Below, piece after piece: positions 37,283 through 47,844 of a stretch of DNA of 64,000 bases. Every line of letters starts with the position of its first letter. Positions within the stretch are counted from its first letter, which is position 1. The stretch comes from Flaccisagitta enflata (lineage: Eukaryota > Chaetognatha > Sagittoidea > Aphragmophora). Below the pieces are notes generated by a model, which worked only from the letters and a program-made list of their open reading frames with translations, was not told the DNA's origin and did not search any database. The stretch is taken from positions 58,280,001 through 58,344,000 of the forward strand of contig OZ231126.1 in NCBI GenBank assembly GCA_965153355.1. Direction: 5' to 3'. A program made the translations under genes and the position numbers.

Positions 37283-37964
37283 AGCGAATTTTTCAACAAT
37301 TTGCGCTCATGGAATCAATTCCCCTACAATCATGGTCAACTTGCTAGATATAATGGCCCATGATCATACGAACTAACATAGATGGAAAGAGTTGTGGTAA
37401 CAATGTCTTAACGGGCGTTAAACTGATTTTCATCGCTGCCTTTTGATTAAGTTACCTAAAAAAAATTTAGTAGCATTGATTATGCTCAGAATACTTTTCC
37501 ATTCAACATAAAATGAAAAAAATTTTTTTGAAATTTCCGACCCAATAAATCTGTGATGAACTGATATCTTCTTTAAAGTTCAAATAACATCATGTCACCA
37601 AAAAAAGTGTCATGTTACTCATGTACGCGACGGAGGTATTCAGCTATTTATCAATGTATTACGCGGCGCCAAAACATATACATGGTATATCTCATTAACA
37701 AAGTAGATTCCAACACAGAAAATATTGAGTAAAAAAAAAGAAAAAAAAAAAAAACAGCAAGCGAATTAAGGGGTTGTTTAAAAATGGAGAGGTAGGCCGT
37801 TTGGCCTCTGGCCTTAGTAGCCTGCTCAACCGGATATTTGACCGATAAAAACTCAACCAGAGGGTGAAAATTGCAAAAGCTTTTAAAACGGCGGGAAAAT
37901 GAAATCAAGTTTGATGGAAAGGTGAAAAAAAAAGATGAGGTGAGAGGTGTTAGGAAGGAAATAA
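37283..37964. other. Unassigned non-coding DNA shared with copy B
   Basis: The part from 37557 onward matches 53145-53493 of copy B. The 37060-37556 part is missing there. No gene is supported. Confidence 0.4.
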
Positions 37965-38169
37965 AGCCGAATAAACGGCTACCCCAGTAGCGTGCGAGTG
38001 GGTAGGGGCAGTGATAGAGAAGATCAATGGGACATTTGGGCAGGGGCAGTGAGCTCAAAATGCTCAAAAAACCGAAAAAGTCTGAAGGGGACAGAACAAC
38101 CGACGGCTCAATCAAAGGATGGAGGGACGGACAGACAAGGCGGGGTGTACAGTCGCGTAGCACGCGACA
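37965..38169 (+). mobile_element. Hairpin-ended dispersed element (CCGAATAAACGG head variant)
   Basis: AAAGCCGAATAAACGGCTAC, GTGCGAGTGGGTAGGGGCAG, CATTTGGGCAGGGGCAGTGA and a GACGG tract lead to GGGGTGTACAGTCGCGTAG-CACGCGAC and a roughly 200-bp A/G-rich tail. Shared with copy B (53494-53688). Confidence 0.9.
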
Positions 38170-38390
38170 AAAAAAGAAACAAAAGCGAGAAAAAAAAAAG
38201 AAGAAAAAAAGAAAAAAAAAAGAAAAAAAAAAAAAAAGAAAGAAAAAAAAAATGAAAAAACGAGAAAAAAGATTAGAAAAAAAGAAATCAAGAAAAAGGG
38301 GAAAAAGGAAAAAACGAAAAAAAAAAAAACAAAAAAAAAAAAAAAAAAAAGAAAAGAAGAAAAAAAAAAAGAAAATAGAGAAATGGACAT
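38170..38390. repeat. A/G-rich low-complexity tail
   Basis: Long A-runs with G interruptions directly follow the 3' hairpin of the element at 37965-38169. A similar tract is present at 53690-53985 in copy B with a different length. Confidence 0.9.
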
Positions 38391-38533
38391 AAAAATTATG
38401 AGAACGAAAGTGAATGGCATTCGGTGGAATTTGATGATGTGGTATACTTAAAACGTTGAAAAGAAGAGGTAAGTATACAGATGCCAACATAAGCAGGCTT
38501 ACTGATTACTTTGAGGAGGTTGTACACACAGAA

Positions 38534-38862
38534 CAAGCCCGACCGGGCAACGATGCGTCCTGACTGTGTCCGTTCGTGGAGCAAAATTCGCGCTAATTGT
38601 GTTAGACAGATGGATGAACAGACTTAACAGATGGACAAACTGCTGGAATATCTGACATAAGAGTCAAAAAAGTCTCTCTAAATGCGTGTATCGATCGTTT
38701 AATTCAGTATACGATCTCGCCGTGGCCAAAAACAGCTGAGAAACGCGATTTTTAAAGAGGCGTAACGGACGGACGGACGGACGGACGGAAGGATGGATGA
38801 ACGGACGGACGGACAGACGGACGGACGGACAGACCCTTTTATAGAGATGCGAGGACGCATCT
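38534..38862 (+). mobile_element. Hairpin-ended element, GATGCG subfamily, absent in copy B
   Basis: It begins CAAGCCCGACCGGGCAACG with subterminal GATGCGTCC, contains an ACGGACGGACGG microsatellite and ends AGACCCTTTTATAGAGATGC-GAGGACGCATCT followed by A's. The family layout is kept although the arm sequence (GATGCGNCC) is different. Copy B has the empty site ACACACAGAAAAAGAAATCG (about 54119-54138), so insertion was into an A-run without other duplication. Confidence 0.9.
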
Positions 38863-39809
38863 AAAAAGAAATCGCGCGATACGCGAGAGGGAGAAAAAAA
38901 GAGTGAGGAGAATTCATTCATTTGATTTGAGCTGCGGCGTTTATACTACTCTCCTATTCCTGATTGATTTGATTACGCCAAAGGAAAGAAGCCAAAAAAC
39001 GAGCAAGGCCAAGAAAGCCAAAAAAAAAAAAGAAGAAAGGGGAAAAAAAAAAGAAAGTGAAAATGACGGGCTTTGGTAAATGAATGAAGGATTACGGAAA
39101 GGAAAAGAAAGAAAGTGTTGGGTTGGGAGGGAAAATGGGACATGAGAGTGGGGCTAGAGATGAAAAGGTAAGGAAGACAGAGGAGGCAGAGGGTACATCG
39201 AAGGAAGAGTTGGAAAGGAAGGGACTGAGAAGAAGCATTTATGGACGAGAGAAGGTAAGGTAAGGAAGTGAGGGGAGGAAAGGGACGAAAGGAAAGGAGA
39301 GAAAAGGAGGAAGGCAGCAGGAACGCAGAGAAAGGTGGGGAGGGGGGGGGTTAGTGGTTTCATTTTTAACCGGAAGTGAATGGAAGGGTTATAGGGAAAA
39401 GAAGGTGTGACACTGACAGGAAAGACTGATGGGAAGACGAGACGAAAACTGAAATGATTTGATCTGAATGATAATACAATATAAATTTTGATCTGGGTTT
39501 AAATTTTCATTTTGCGATGGCTTACAGACTGTGGACTGAGGACTGAGGACTGTGGAATGTAGACTTTGAACTGAGAAGAGGACTGCGGACTGAGAACTAA
39601 GGACGGTGGACCGAGGACAGAGGACTGTGAACTGTGAACTGTGAACTGTGAACTGTGAACTGTGGAGTCTGGACTTTGGAATGTGGACGGTGGACTGTAC
39701 TCAGTCTGTAGATCGACTGTGAACGGACGGACTGAAGGGGTAAAGTGACGGTGGACACGTCGGACAGTCTCTCGAGTGTAAATGTGTCAAGTCGGCCGTT
39801 AAAAAAAAG
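38863..39809. other. Non-coding DNA shared with copy B, with purine-rich and GGACTGTG repeats
   Basis: About 39000-39350 is GA/GGAAGG-rich. About 39525-39700 is a degenerate 8-10-bp array of GGACTGTGAACT units, also present at 56420-56458 and 57657-57845 of copy B, where a hAT element splits it. Confidence 0.7.
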
Positions 39810-40018
39810 CAAGGCCGGATACACGGCTACCCCAGTCGCGTGCGGGTGGGCAGGGGCCATAATTGAGGTCAGCGAAGCGTTTGGGCAGGAGCAGTAAGGC
39901 CAAAAACCCCATTAACGCCGAAAAAGTAAAGTGTGACCGACGGACGGACCGACGGACGGACCGACGGACGGACCGACGGACCGACAAAGCGGGGTGTAGA
40001 GTCGCGTAGCACGCGACT
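39810..40018 (+). mobile_element. Hairpin-ended dispersed element, short-head reference copy, absent in copy B
   Basis: CAAGGCCGGATACACGGCTA, CCCCAGTCGCGTGCGGGTGG, GCAGGGGCC, TTTGGGCAGGAGCAGTAAGG, GCCGAAAAAGTAAAGTGTGA, then a CCGACGGACGGA array and GGTGTAGAGTCGCGTAGC-ACGCGACT before A's. In copy B the site is an uninterrupted A-rich run (about 57956-57980) between GTCGGCCGCT and ACGAGAGAA. This is the most complete copy and I used it to define the family. Confidence 0.95.
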
Positions 40019-40490
40019 AAAAACGAGAGAAACAAATCGAAGCGACTTACGCGGACGATGGCGGCAACAACCACGCTTGTCATGAAGCTTTATTGTGAGT
40101 TTATTGGCGAAAAGACAATAAGAACGACACAGTTAAAGTTCAAAACCAGATTGTCGACGACGACTGATTAAAAGATAACGACGTAGACGATGACGACAAC
40201 GACGACGACCATAAAAAACACAAGCGCTGACGACGACGATGACGACGACGACGACGAAAACAATAAAAACAAACACCGGCGACGACGACAACGACGACGC
40301 TGACAACAGCGGGAAATCGTTGACGCGTAATAATAAGCAGCCACATGGTTTCTTGATGATAATGTCAACAAAGACGACACCGATGATAAATTGATAATGC
40401 TAATGATGAGCATCATAAGGGAAATTCTTTAATTTTCTGGACTGTAGTCAGCGAAAAAGGAAAGCCCAAAGAAAAATTATGCAATTATTA

Positions 40491-40493
40491 TTT

Positions 40494-40583
<90 letters not shown>
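40491..40583. repeat. (GTT)n microsatellite
   Basis: About 31 GTT units. The orthologous locus in copy B (58434-58674) is about 240 bp and contains a GGT/GGC block. Confidence 0.95.
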
Positions 40584-40584
<1 letters not shown>

Positions 40585-41454
40585 CTTTGATATATTATGA
40601 TATAATATAATGATGAAGCTGTCAAGGAGATTTGTCCATTTGGTAATTTGTGAATAACATTTGTCCGTCCATCCGCGGTTTTGTAAATTGCATCGGAGTG
40701 GTAATCTTCTTTATTAAGTGAAAGCCGTTCCGCGTCAGAGCTCAATACGCGCGTGGGAAAGACGACGGAGAGACGACCAAGTGCCCCGTATGTGTCAATA
40801 TGGAAAAAAGTTCTTTTGATTCAGGGTTATGAATAATAAAATATTTGATTGTTTACTTTTTTTTTGTATTCGGCACAATTTGGTAGGATTATGTTTAGTT
40901 CAACAGACTGTCCAGTTATCGAAGATAAAATCTGATATAATGAAATGAAAAATAATCCTGATGAAAAATAATTTTTTTCACGAATGGAAGAAATATGAAA
41001 ATCCTTAAGCGTCCTTTTTCTCATAAGTATGCACATGAACATATAATTCAGAATACTTCAATACTTCAATCAACAAATCAAGGAAAAAAGAAGAACAGTT
41101 GAAAAAAAGAAAGACAAGAAAATATTTGAGCAGCTGGAAATAAAATCAAAATGTGTTTTTTTGCATATAGACACACCCAACTAAGTCTAAGTGTCGGCGT
41201 GCGTTCAAACCGCGTCTACTTTTGCGTAAGCGTATCAAGCGCAGATCTCGCGGCAATTATGTATTTAACCAGTAGGAGGCCGCTAGGACTAAATACGAGT
41301 CAAAAACGTCGGCGTTGGACTTGATGATAGATGCATACATTTAGAGTTCTATTCCATGTTCTATTCCATTCTATTCCATTCCATTTCTGTTTCAGTGATG
41401 ACTGGTGAACCGATCATCAAGGCCGGTAGTTCCTTTCTTTTCCATTCTTTTTTT
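40584..41454. other. Non-coding DNA shared with copy B
   Basis: It matches 58675-59735 of copy B, apart from the insertion at 58898-59068 there. ORFs are short and not conserved in frame. Confidence 0.5.
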
Positions 41455-41660
41455 ACTCGCGTGCTACGTGACTCTACAACCCGCTTTGTCGGTCCGTCCG
41501 TCGGTCCGTCCGTCAGTCCATCCGTCCGTCAGTCACACTTTACTTTTTTCGGGTTTTTGGCGTCTCTGGCCTCACTGCTCCTGCCCAAATGATGGAATGA
41601 CCTCTATCATGGCCCCTGCCCACCCGCACGCGACTGGGGTAGCCGTGTATCCGGCCTTGT
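41455..41660 (-). mobile_element. Hairpin-ended dispersed element, absent in copy B
   Basis: ACTCGCGTGCTACGTGACT after a T-run, CTACAACCCGCTTTGTCGG, the GTCCGTCG tract, CACACTTTACTTTTTTCGG, GGCCTCACTGCTCCTGCCC, CACCCGCACGCGACTGGGGT and GTGTATCCGGCCTTGTTC. Copy B reads straight from TTTTCCATTCTATTTTTC to GGCGCTTCATACTG (about 59714-59756), so this element and the next one arrived in copy A (or left copy B). Confidence 0.95.
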
Positions 41661-41663
41661 TCT

Positions 41664-41815
41664 TAAATAAGTTGCGTGGGGTCACAATATCGTCACAATT
41701 TTCGACTCGTGCGTTTTGGACCAACGGACCGACGGATCGACGGACCAACAGACTGACGGACGGACAAAGCCATTTATAGAGCTGTCGTGTCCGCAACTGA
41801 AGACACGACAGCTCT
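41664..41815 (+). mobile_element. Hairpin-ended element, GTTGCG subfamily, head-to-head with the previous one
   Basis: AAATAAGTTGCGTGGGGTC, ACTCGTGCGTTTTGGACC, an AACGGACCGACGGATCGACG tract, AAAGCCATTTATAGAGCTGT and CGTGTCCGCAACTGAAG. The 5' end abuts the 5' end of 41455-41660. The exact right boundary is uncertain because the sequence continues as a repeat of ACGACAGCTCTT. Confidence 0.7.
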
Positions 41816-41849
41816 TTTCGTTTTTAGAGCTTCATACTGCGCTGATCTT

Positions 41850-42027
<178 letters not shown>

Positions 42028-42173
42028 GTGGCGCGACAAAAAACGTCATCAATTAAACATGGCTGAATGATTAACGCAAATGAAGAGGAGATTAATGAGG
42101 AAATGTCAAAGAATCTTGGCTGATTTGCTACGTTCTCGAGATGGCATCAGACCGACTACTGCATTGTCACTTA

Positions 42174-42442
42174 GGGCGTGTTTCTAGTGAGCGCCAAAAA
42201 CGCGTGTGTTCCCGTGAAACGCGATAACAGTATGAATACATATTCAAGAATTTCAACTGTCCCATGAGGGAGTGAGCAAAGTGAGTGAGCGAGCCCATGA
42301 ACGGAACAAGCGAGCGTAGCGAGTGTAGCGAAGCGGAGCACTGCGCAGCGAGTGAGCGGAATGAGCGGTGCGAGTGAATGAACGTAGCGAGCGACCAAGT
42401 AGCCCTTTCAAAACGCGATCGTCTTTGACTAGAAACGCCCCC
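42174..42442. mobile_element. PIF/Harbinger-type MITE with TTA duplication, absent in copy B
   Basis: The ends GGGCGTGTTTCTAGTGA and TGACTAGAAACGCCCCC are inverted. TTA flanks both (42171-42173, 42443-42445). Copy B has the empty site GTCACTTAGGTCGTAGGAGG (about 60516-60535) with TTA once. The centre is rich in GAGCG/AGCGA. No ORF. This copy defines the family, with others at 2834, 7140, 10943, 32534 and 45776. Confidence 0.97.
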
Positions 42443-42445
42443 TTA

Positions 42446-43990
42446 GGTCGTAGGAAGTTGTTGTTGTTGTCGGTTCGGTACTTCGTCGGTCTAGCCTACT
42501 TTGCATTCAAACAAATTCTTCGTTATTCGCTGTCGATTTAACTTCCTGTTTTCATATCAGTTTTTAGATTCGCCATCCGTCCGTCTGTCTGTCCGTCTAT
42601 CTGTATTTCCGTCCATGTTTCCGTTACGCGTTTTGGTCAATCAACCATGTTAAGTTCATTGCGCACGCTACTCAATTAGGCTTTTTTATGGAAATAGAAT
42701 AAAGTTTGAGCAAAACTCCATTACTGCGGATGTCTTTTGATGTTATTTGGTTGTTTTTTGGTTAAAAGTTCATTCTTTGAGTGTAATTTATCTCTGAGAG
42801 CTTTTTCATAGAGAAAACGTAATGAAATGGTGCTGCGTCTGTAATGTCGCATGGCCTAAAGGAATCGAGCGTTTGATTGAAATCAAGTTTCTATGCAAAA
42901 CCCAATTTAGCTTTCAAATGCAATCTCGCAACTTTTTAGGAAGTTTTATTTTCCAATGGTTGGTCACTACATTGGTCCGTCTGTCTGTTGGTGCCTCCAT
43001 ACACGACACCCGCTCTCAAATGCTACTCTTGATGTTGTGATAGAAAACTAAGACTGAAATTCATGAAACACTGATTTGACCCTATGGCCTAAAATTAGTT
43101 CCAAATGGTAGTCTGATTACTACAACACATTTTAACACTATTTAAACCTATAATGTACTGTTTTATTGCTCTGTGGGGAAGAAAATCATAGATTTTGTAA
43201 TGTGACGTGTCGCGTCGCAGGGAAGAAAATCAAAGGCAGGGGGGGGGGAATAAAAGCAAAAGCCGCTCAATTATGTACACCCCTGGTTAATTGGGGGACG
43301 AGGTAGAACTTGACCTAGGCTTTGCCATTTGGACATATGATTAGACAGTGTGCAATAACATATCCTATGTGTTAAGGAAAACTGCATCAGATCTTAGCAT
43401 TTACCTCCGTGCTATAACCCATATTTGTTTTGAAATAGATAAGGAGGAAGAGCAAGATCAAACTCCTATACTTACAACTGAGAAGGAAGGTGTGGCGCGG
43501 ATATAGTTATTCTTGTCGTAAAGCCCTTTTTTTGAATTTGTGTCTCAGTGAGACACCAGAAACACATTGCACATATGTCCGAGTGGTAACGCCAAATTCA
43601 TGTGCTATCGCGGCCACCAATGTTGATATAACGTCTCTCATAAGTAGGCCTGTAAATCAGGCTCTCACGTTGCGCAGGCTTACATTATTACATGTTTGGT
43701 CACACTGAATCATACAAAGTGGCAGATTGGTGAAGATTTTGAACAGCAATGATGTACTTTCGTTCATACTTAATGTTTAGTACGGAATTGGTTTGTCGTT
43801 TCCGTATCATACCAGAAAAAAAACACACAAAAAACTAATGGACATTTCAAATACTGGTCTTTGTTCTCAATCGAGAAACCGGATTCAAGTGAATCCTAAA
43901 ATCATCCATGTCGTTAAAGAACTGCCAATTGACGGTTATGATTTAAAATACATGGTTTCATAACGTGTACCTGATTCTCTTCTATCCACT
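42446..43990. other. Non-coding DNA largely shared with copy B
   Basis: About 42651-43288 is missing from copy B, which joins CAACCATGTTA to GGTTAATTGGGGGAC. The rest matches 60530-62000. No gene is supported. Confidence 0.5.
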
Positions 43991-44000
43991 ATACTCAGTA

Positions 44001-44905
44001 CCTTGGATTGGAATGTCCGGCGGTCGCATTAAGCTTGACCTCGATTCTATCGTCTAAGGGTATGGTTTCTTAACAATGTTACCCTTGGGTGATTTGTTGA
44101 ATTTTGGTAACAAAGGTAAAAAACATTGGCCCTGGACTACTTTGGTAAGGAGTTTTCTTTTGGGTTAGAATGAGAGGGAATGTTGTTCAAATTCAGTTTA
44201 TGGAAAACTAGGAGTGATGCGCGTAGTAACTAGTCAGTGAGGGCTCACAAGGCCCTCTTCCATTTATTTCTGTTTGGGTATAACTATAGCAAAAATAAAA
44301 ACGGGACAACTTATTTTGCTGATTTTTGCTGAACTGAAAACTAAAACCATAAAAAATCCATGACCGTTTGAAAGCTCTGCAAAAGATCTTTCAAATGCGA
44401 CATTGCTGGTCATTCTAGCTTTATTCATTTAGAAATGGCACAAGAATAAATGAAAACATTGCCATATTCATTTCTGCGATCCAATTGAATTTTAAAGGTT
44501 TTGAAAATAAGTAGTTCACTTTGACGAGCTCTAACTTCTTAACAGTTTGAGATACAGACCTGGGATTGGTCTAGAATGAAAGAAAATTTGAAAATCTTTT
44601 AAATTATTTTAAAGAAAAAAGTCAAATAGTCTTTTTTCATCTTTTTTCATAAACTGACAATAACGTTCAACTTTTTCAACTTTACTTTTACACTCATGAC
44701 CATCTATTCTTTATTCTTAAGTCATTTCTAAACGAATAAAGCTAAGACAACCAGCATGGTCTCATTTTAAAGATCTTTTGCAGACCTTTCAAACGGTCAT
44801 GGATTTTGCTATTTTTTTCCTATTTCATGAATATCAAACACTATAAAACCTTTTGTCCCATTTTTATTTTTGCCATAGTTAGTGAGGGATGTTGTTCCAC
44901 CTATC
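44001..44905 (+). mobile_element. LINE/SINE-tail-like insertion with 10-bp TSD, absent in copy B
   Basis: It is flanked by ATACTCAGTA (43991-44000) and ATACTAAGTA (44906-44915). Copy B has the single site GTACTAAGTA. It contains GGTATGGTTTCTTAACAATG, TTACCC(T/C)(T/C)GGGTGATTTG, the hairpin AGGGCTCACAAGGCCCT, and ends GTTGTTCCACCTATC. Net of the nested foldback it is about 315 bp. Variable 5' starts among copies and a fixed 3' end suggest target-primed reverse transcription. No reverse transcriptase is in the window. Confidence 0.8.
44287..44875. mobile_element. Nested TA-flanked foldback element (589 bp)
   Basis: The ends TAGCAAAAATAAAAACGGGAC and the inverted GTCCCATTTTTATTTTTGCCA are flanked by TA (44285-44286, 44876-44877). 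Inner arms contain ATCCATGACCGTTTGAAAG / CTTTCAAACGGTCATGGAT. It interrupts the retro-type insertion 44001-44905; the copy at 62183-62432 shows the uninterrupted GGGTATAGTGAGG. Confidence 0.9.
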
Positions 44906-45000
44906 ATACTAAGTATACTTTGCCAATAAAAGCGGCTCTCGCCTTGCGAAACCCTTTCTCTGTATGTCTTTTTCTGTTTGTCTTTTTCTATTTGTATTTT

Positions 45001-45053
<53 letters not shown>

Positions 45054-45056
45054 GTC
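45001..45056. repeat. (TGTC)n(TC)n microsatellite
   Basis: Short compound tract, orthologous to 62086-62125 in copy B. Confidence 0.9.
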
Positions 45057-45249
45057 TGTTGTCCGAGGCGGTGATGAATGAGTTTCTAATGTTATCCGGT
45101 GGTTGCAATTACGTATAATCACTTTGGAGAGTTGCTTTGCAAAAAGCACATATATTTCATTGGGTCATGTCACCTCCTCAGTCCTCACTGCTGCCTGGCA
45201 TTTTACGCGCTCAATTCAAACATGCAGTTGTGCGCTTTTACAAGTAAAC

Positions 45250-45388
45250 CGGTGCAATATCGTTGCGGACAGGAGGGGGGGCAGGGGCTGAAATAAGCAT
45301 TTTTTAATGGACTGGAGTTTCCTGGACAGATATATGGACGGACGGATGGATGGACAAACCTGGCATAGAGTTGTGTGTTAGCAACTAA
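45250..45388 (+). mobile_element. Hairpin-ended element, GTTGCGGAC subfamily
   Basis: TGCAATATCGTTGCGGACAG, GGGGGCAGGGGCTGAA, a GGACGGACGGATGGATGGAC tract, and AAACCTGGCATAGAGTTGTG-TGTTAGCAACTAAGAAG. Shared with copy B (63830-63973), so it predates the duplication. Confidence 0.8.
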
Positions 45389-45472
45389 GAAGATCAGCGA
45401 ATTTTTCGAAATGATGAATCAAAATGGTTCCAGTCGAACCTTACAAACAAAGAAACATAAACATTAAACAAG

Positions 45473-45715
45473 GATATGGTTTCTTAACAATGTTACCCTC
45501 GGGTGATTTGTTGAATTTTGGTTTAACAGGTAACGATCATTTGCTCATGACTACGGTTTGCTTTTGGGGTAGATACGTAAGAAAGGATGTTTTTCAGATT
45601 CTGATTTATGGAAAACTAGGAATGGTGCGCGCACATTAAATGGTCAGTAAGGGTTCACAAGGTCCTCTTCCGTTTCTTTTTTATTTTAGTGGTGAGGGAT
45701 ATTGTTCCACCTATC
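45473..45715 (+). mobile_element. LINE/SINE-tail-like insertion
   Basis: Same 3' module as 44001-44905: ATATGGTTTCTTAACAATG, TACCCTCGGGTGATTTG, a hairpin remnant AGGGTTCACAAGGTCCT, and the end ATTGTTCCACCTATC. There is no empty site to compare. Confidence 0.75.
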
Positions 45716-45775
45716 ATACAAAGAGGTTTGGGACACATTTGGAGCCTTATCTTCACGTAATGCTAGGGGGCGTCT

Positions 45776-45994
45776 CTAGTCAAAGACGATCGTGTTTTGA
45801 AAGGGCCACTCGGTCGCTTGCTACGTTTGTTCGCTCGCACTGCTCTGCTTCGCTACGCTCGCTCCATTCATGGGCTCGCTCACTCACTTCCCTCACTCCC
45901 ATGTGGGACGGTTGAAATTCTTGAATATGTGTTCACACTGTTATCGCGTTTCACGGGAGGGAATGCGTTTTTGGCGCTCACTAGAAACACGCCC
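45776..45994. mobile_element. PIF/Harbinger-type MITE
   Basis: GGGGCGTCTCTAGTCAAAGA at the left and CACTAGAAACACGCCC at the right are inverted, with the family interior. It is slightly shorter than 265 bp. A clean TTA duplication is not visible. Confidence 0.85.
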
Positions 45995-46038
45995 TCCCAA
46001 CAACAGACCTCGGGAATTCGGTCGCGGAGGTGCGGCTA

Positions 46039-46673
46039 TATGACGCACTGAAAATTACCATAGAATTTGCTACCCGAGCTTTAGATAAGCATGAAATTAT
46101 AAAATGAATTTAATGATAATTTTTGCTTATGTTTTCAATTAAACTGTCATTAGCCATATTTTGCATGAATTGACTTGCATATGCCAGTTTTAAATTCCCA
46201 TCCTTTATTTTACAGCTGAAAAAATATGTGAAATACAATAAAAAACTTATTTTGTCGATGTAAATGGCTCATTGATGGCTCATTGATGGCTCATTGAAAA
46301 TTTTAAATTTGCATAGCAAATCTAAATATCAACAAAACAAGAACATAGCGCGATTCCTAAGACATAAACTGAGGGCGCTATGTTCTTATTTTAATGATAT
46401 TTGGATTTTTTATGCAAATTTAAAATTTTCAGTGAGCAGTTACGGAAAAGATTGTCGCTATTTCTTTAACTTTTTAGTCTCATCAGAATCGAATTTCCTT
46501 CAATCTTATAGCACCTTTGTCATTTGACAGTGACAGATCGATTTCCTCATGTAAGTTTACACATTTAAGTACAAAAAAGTAAAAACAAGCATTGACCGAA
46601 GCAAAAATAGTAAAGCGAATGGTAACTATGTCCTCTGGGTAAATTCCTCTTACTTTAATTTCAGTGCGTCATA
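46039..46673. mobile_element. TA-flanked foldback element (635 bp)
   Basis: The ends TATGACGCACTGAAA and TTTCAGTGCGTCATA are inverted, flanked by TA (46037-46038, 46674-46675). The centre near 46360 folds: GAACATAGCGC / GCGCTATGTTC and TTTTAAATTTGCATA / ATGCAAATTTAAAATTTTC. TGGCTCATTGA is repeated three times inside. Confidence 0.9.
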
Positions 46674-46681
46674 TACGCTGT

Positions 46682-46829
46682 GTTGGTTGGTCGGTTGGTC
46701 AGTTGGTCGGTCCATCCATTGGTTGGTTGGTCGAACCGTAGGTAACATTTTTGAATTGTGTGTTTTTTTCATCGTTGTCCCAGCCCATCCGTCCGCGACT
46801 GAGGTGCCATGTATCCGGCCTTGTCTTCA
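46682..46829 (-). mobile_element. Dispersed element lacking its hairpin
   Basis: GTTGGTTGGTCGGTTGGTC microsatellite, CCCAGCCCATCCGTCCGCGAC, and GCCATGTATCCGGCCTTG. It abuts the foldback element 46039-46673, which may have removed the hairpin end. Confidence 0.8.
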
Positions 46830-47319
46830 ATCTATCTTGAATGTAAACATATGCAGATAATTCACTTGCCCAAAGTTTTTTCGACATCTTGTTATACTCA
46901 GTAAACGGGCGAAAATAAACCAAATCCTCAACAGTTTATATTTCGAGATTTCAGTTTCATTTTTGATCCCCAGATGATTTGCTGGAAATAAAAAAAACTA
47001 AACGTATGACTTAAGAAAAAAGAAAAAAAAGGTTAAAAATTTCCCTTAGGTACCTACATGGTTTTGCAGTGGGCATAAGCTTTTGCAAAACGCGTCCTTG
47101 GCATTTTGTATCGTAACATAGAGAATTAAAAAAAAGAAGGATCAGGGAGCATATATGTCATCAATCATCTCGGCTTTTCAGAGTAGTGAAATTTTGTTGT
47201 TGATATTTGATTTTTTTTTCGCTTACTGAGACATTTGCATACCAAACTTTTAGCTTTTTTTACACTCTAGAATAGGGCCAACGGTTTTTGCATCAAATCA
47301 ATTGAACACCCCAGCCTGC
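46830..47319. other. Unassigned non-coding DNA
   Basis: AT-rich, with no supported gene or repeat. Confidence 0.4.
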
Positions 47320-47324
47320 AGCTT

Positions 47325-47840
47325 TTTTAATTCATTCATTCATTCATTCACTCCTTCATTTATTCATTCATTCATTCATTCCTTCATTCATTTCATTCAT
47401 CATATTTTACAACAGTTAGGTCACTTCAGAACTCATCTCTTTCATATATCATGTTACTCATTCATTCATTCATTCATTCATATTCATATTCATATTTATT
47501 CATATTCATTCTCATTCATTCATTCATTCATTCATATTCATTCATTCATCTATATTCATTCATTCATACATTCATTCATATTCATTATTCATTCATATTC
47601 ATTCATTCATTCATATTCATTCATATTCATTCATATTCATATTCATATTCATATTCATTCATATTCATATTCATTCATATTCATATTCATTCATTCATAT
47701 TCATTCATTTATTCATATATTCATTCATTCATTCATTCATATTCATTCATTCATCTATATTCATTCATTCATTTATTCATTCATACATTCATTCATTCAT
47801 ATTCATTCATTCATATTCATATTCAAATTCATTCATATAA
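47325..47840. repeat. (ATTC)n microsatellite, imperfect
   Basis: About 500 bp of CATT/ATTCAT units mixing tetra- and hexanucleotide phases (CATTCATTCATATTCATATT). Ile-His-Ser ORFs are artefacts. Confidence 0.95.
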
Positions 47841-47844
47841 GAAG

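Noticed and set aside
38112-38420. Phe-rich membrane-protein-like ORFs here and at 53575-54014
   Set aside because: They translate the T/C-rich complement of the A/G-rich tail following a dispersed element.
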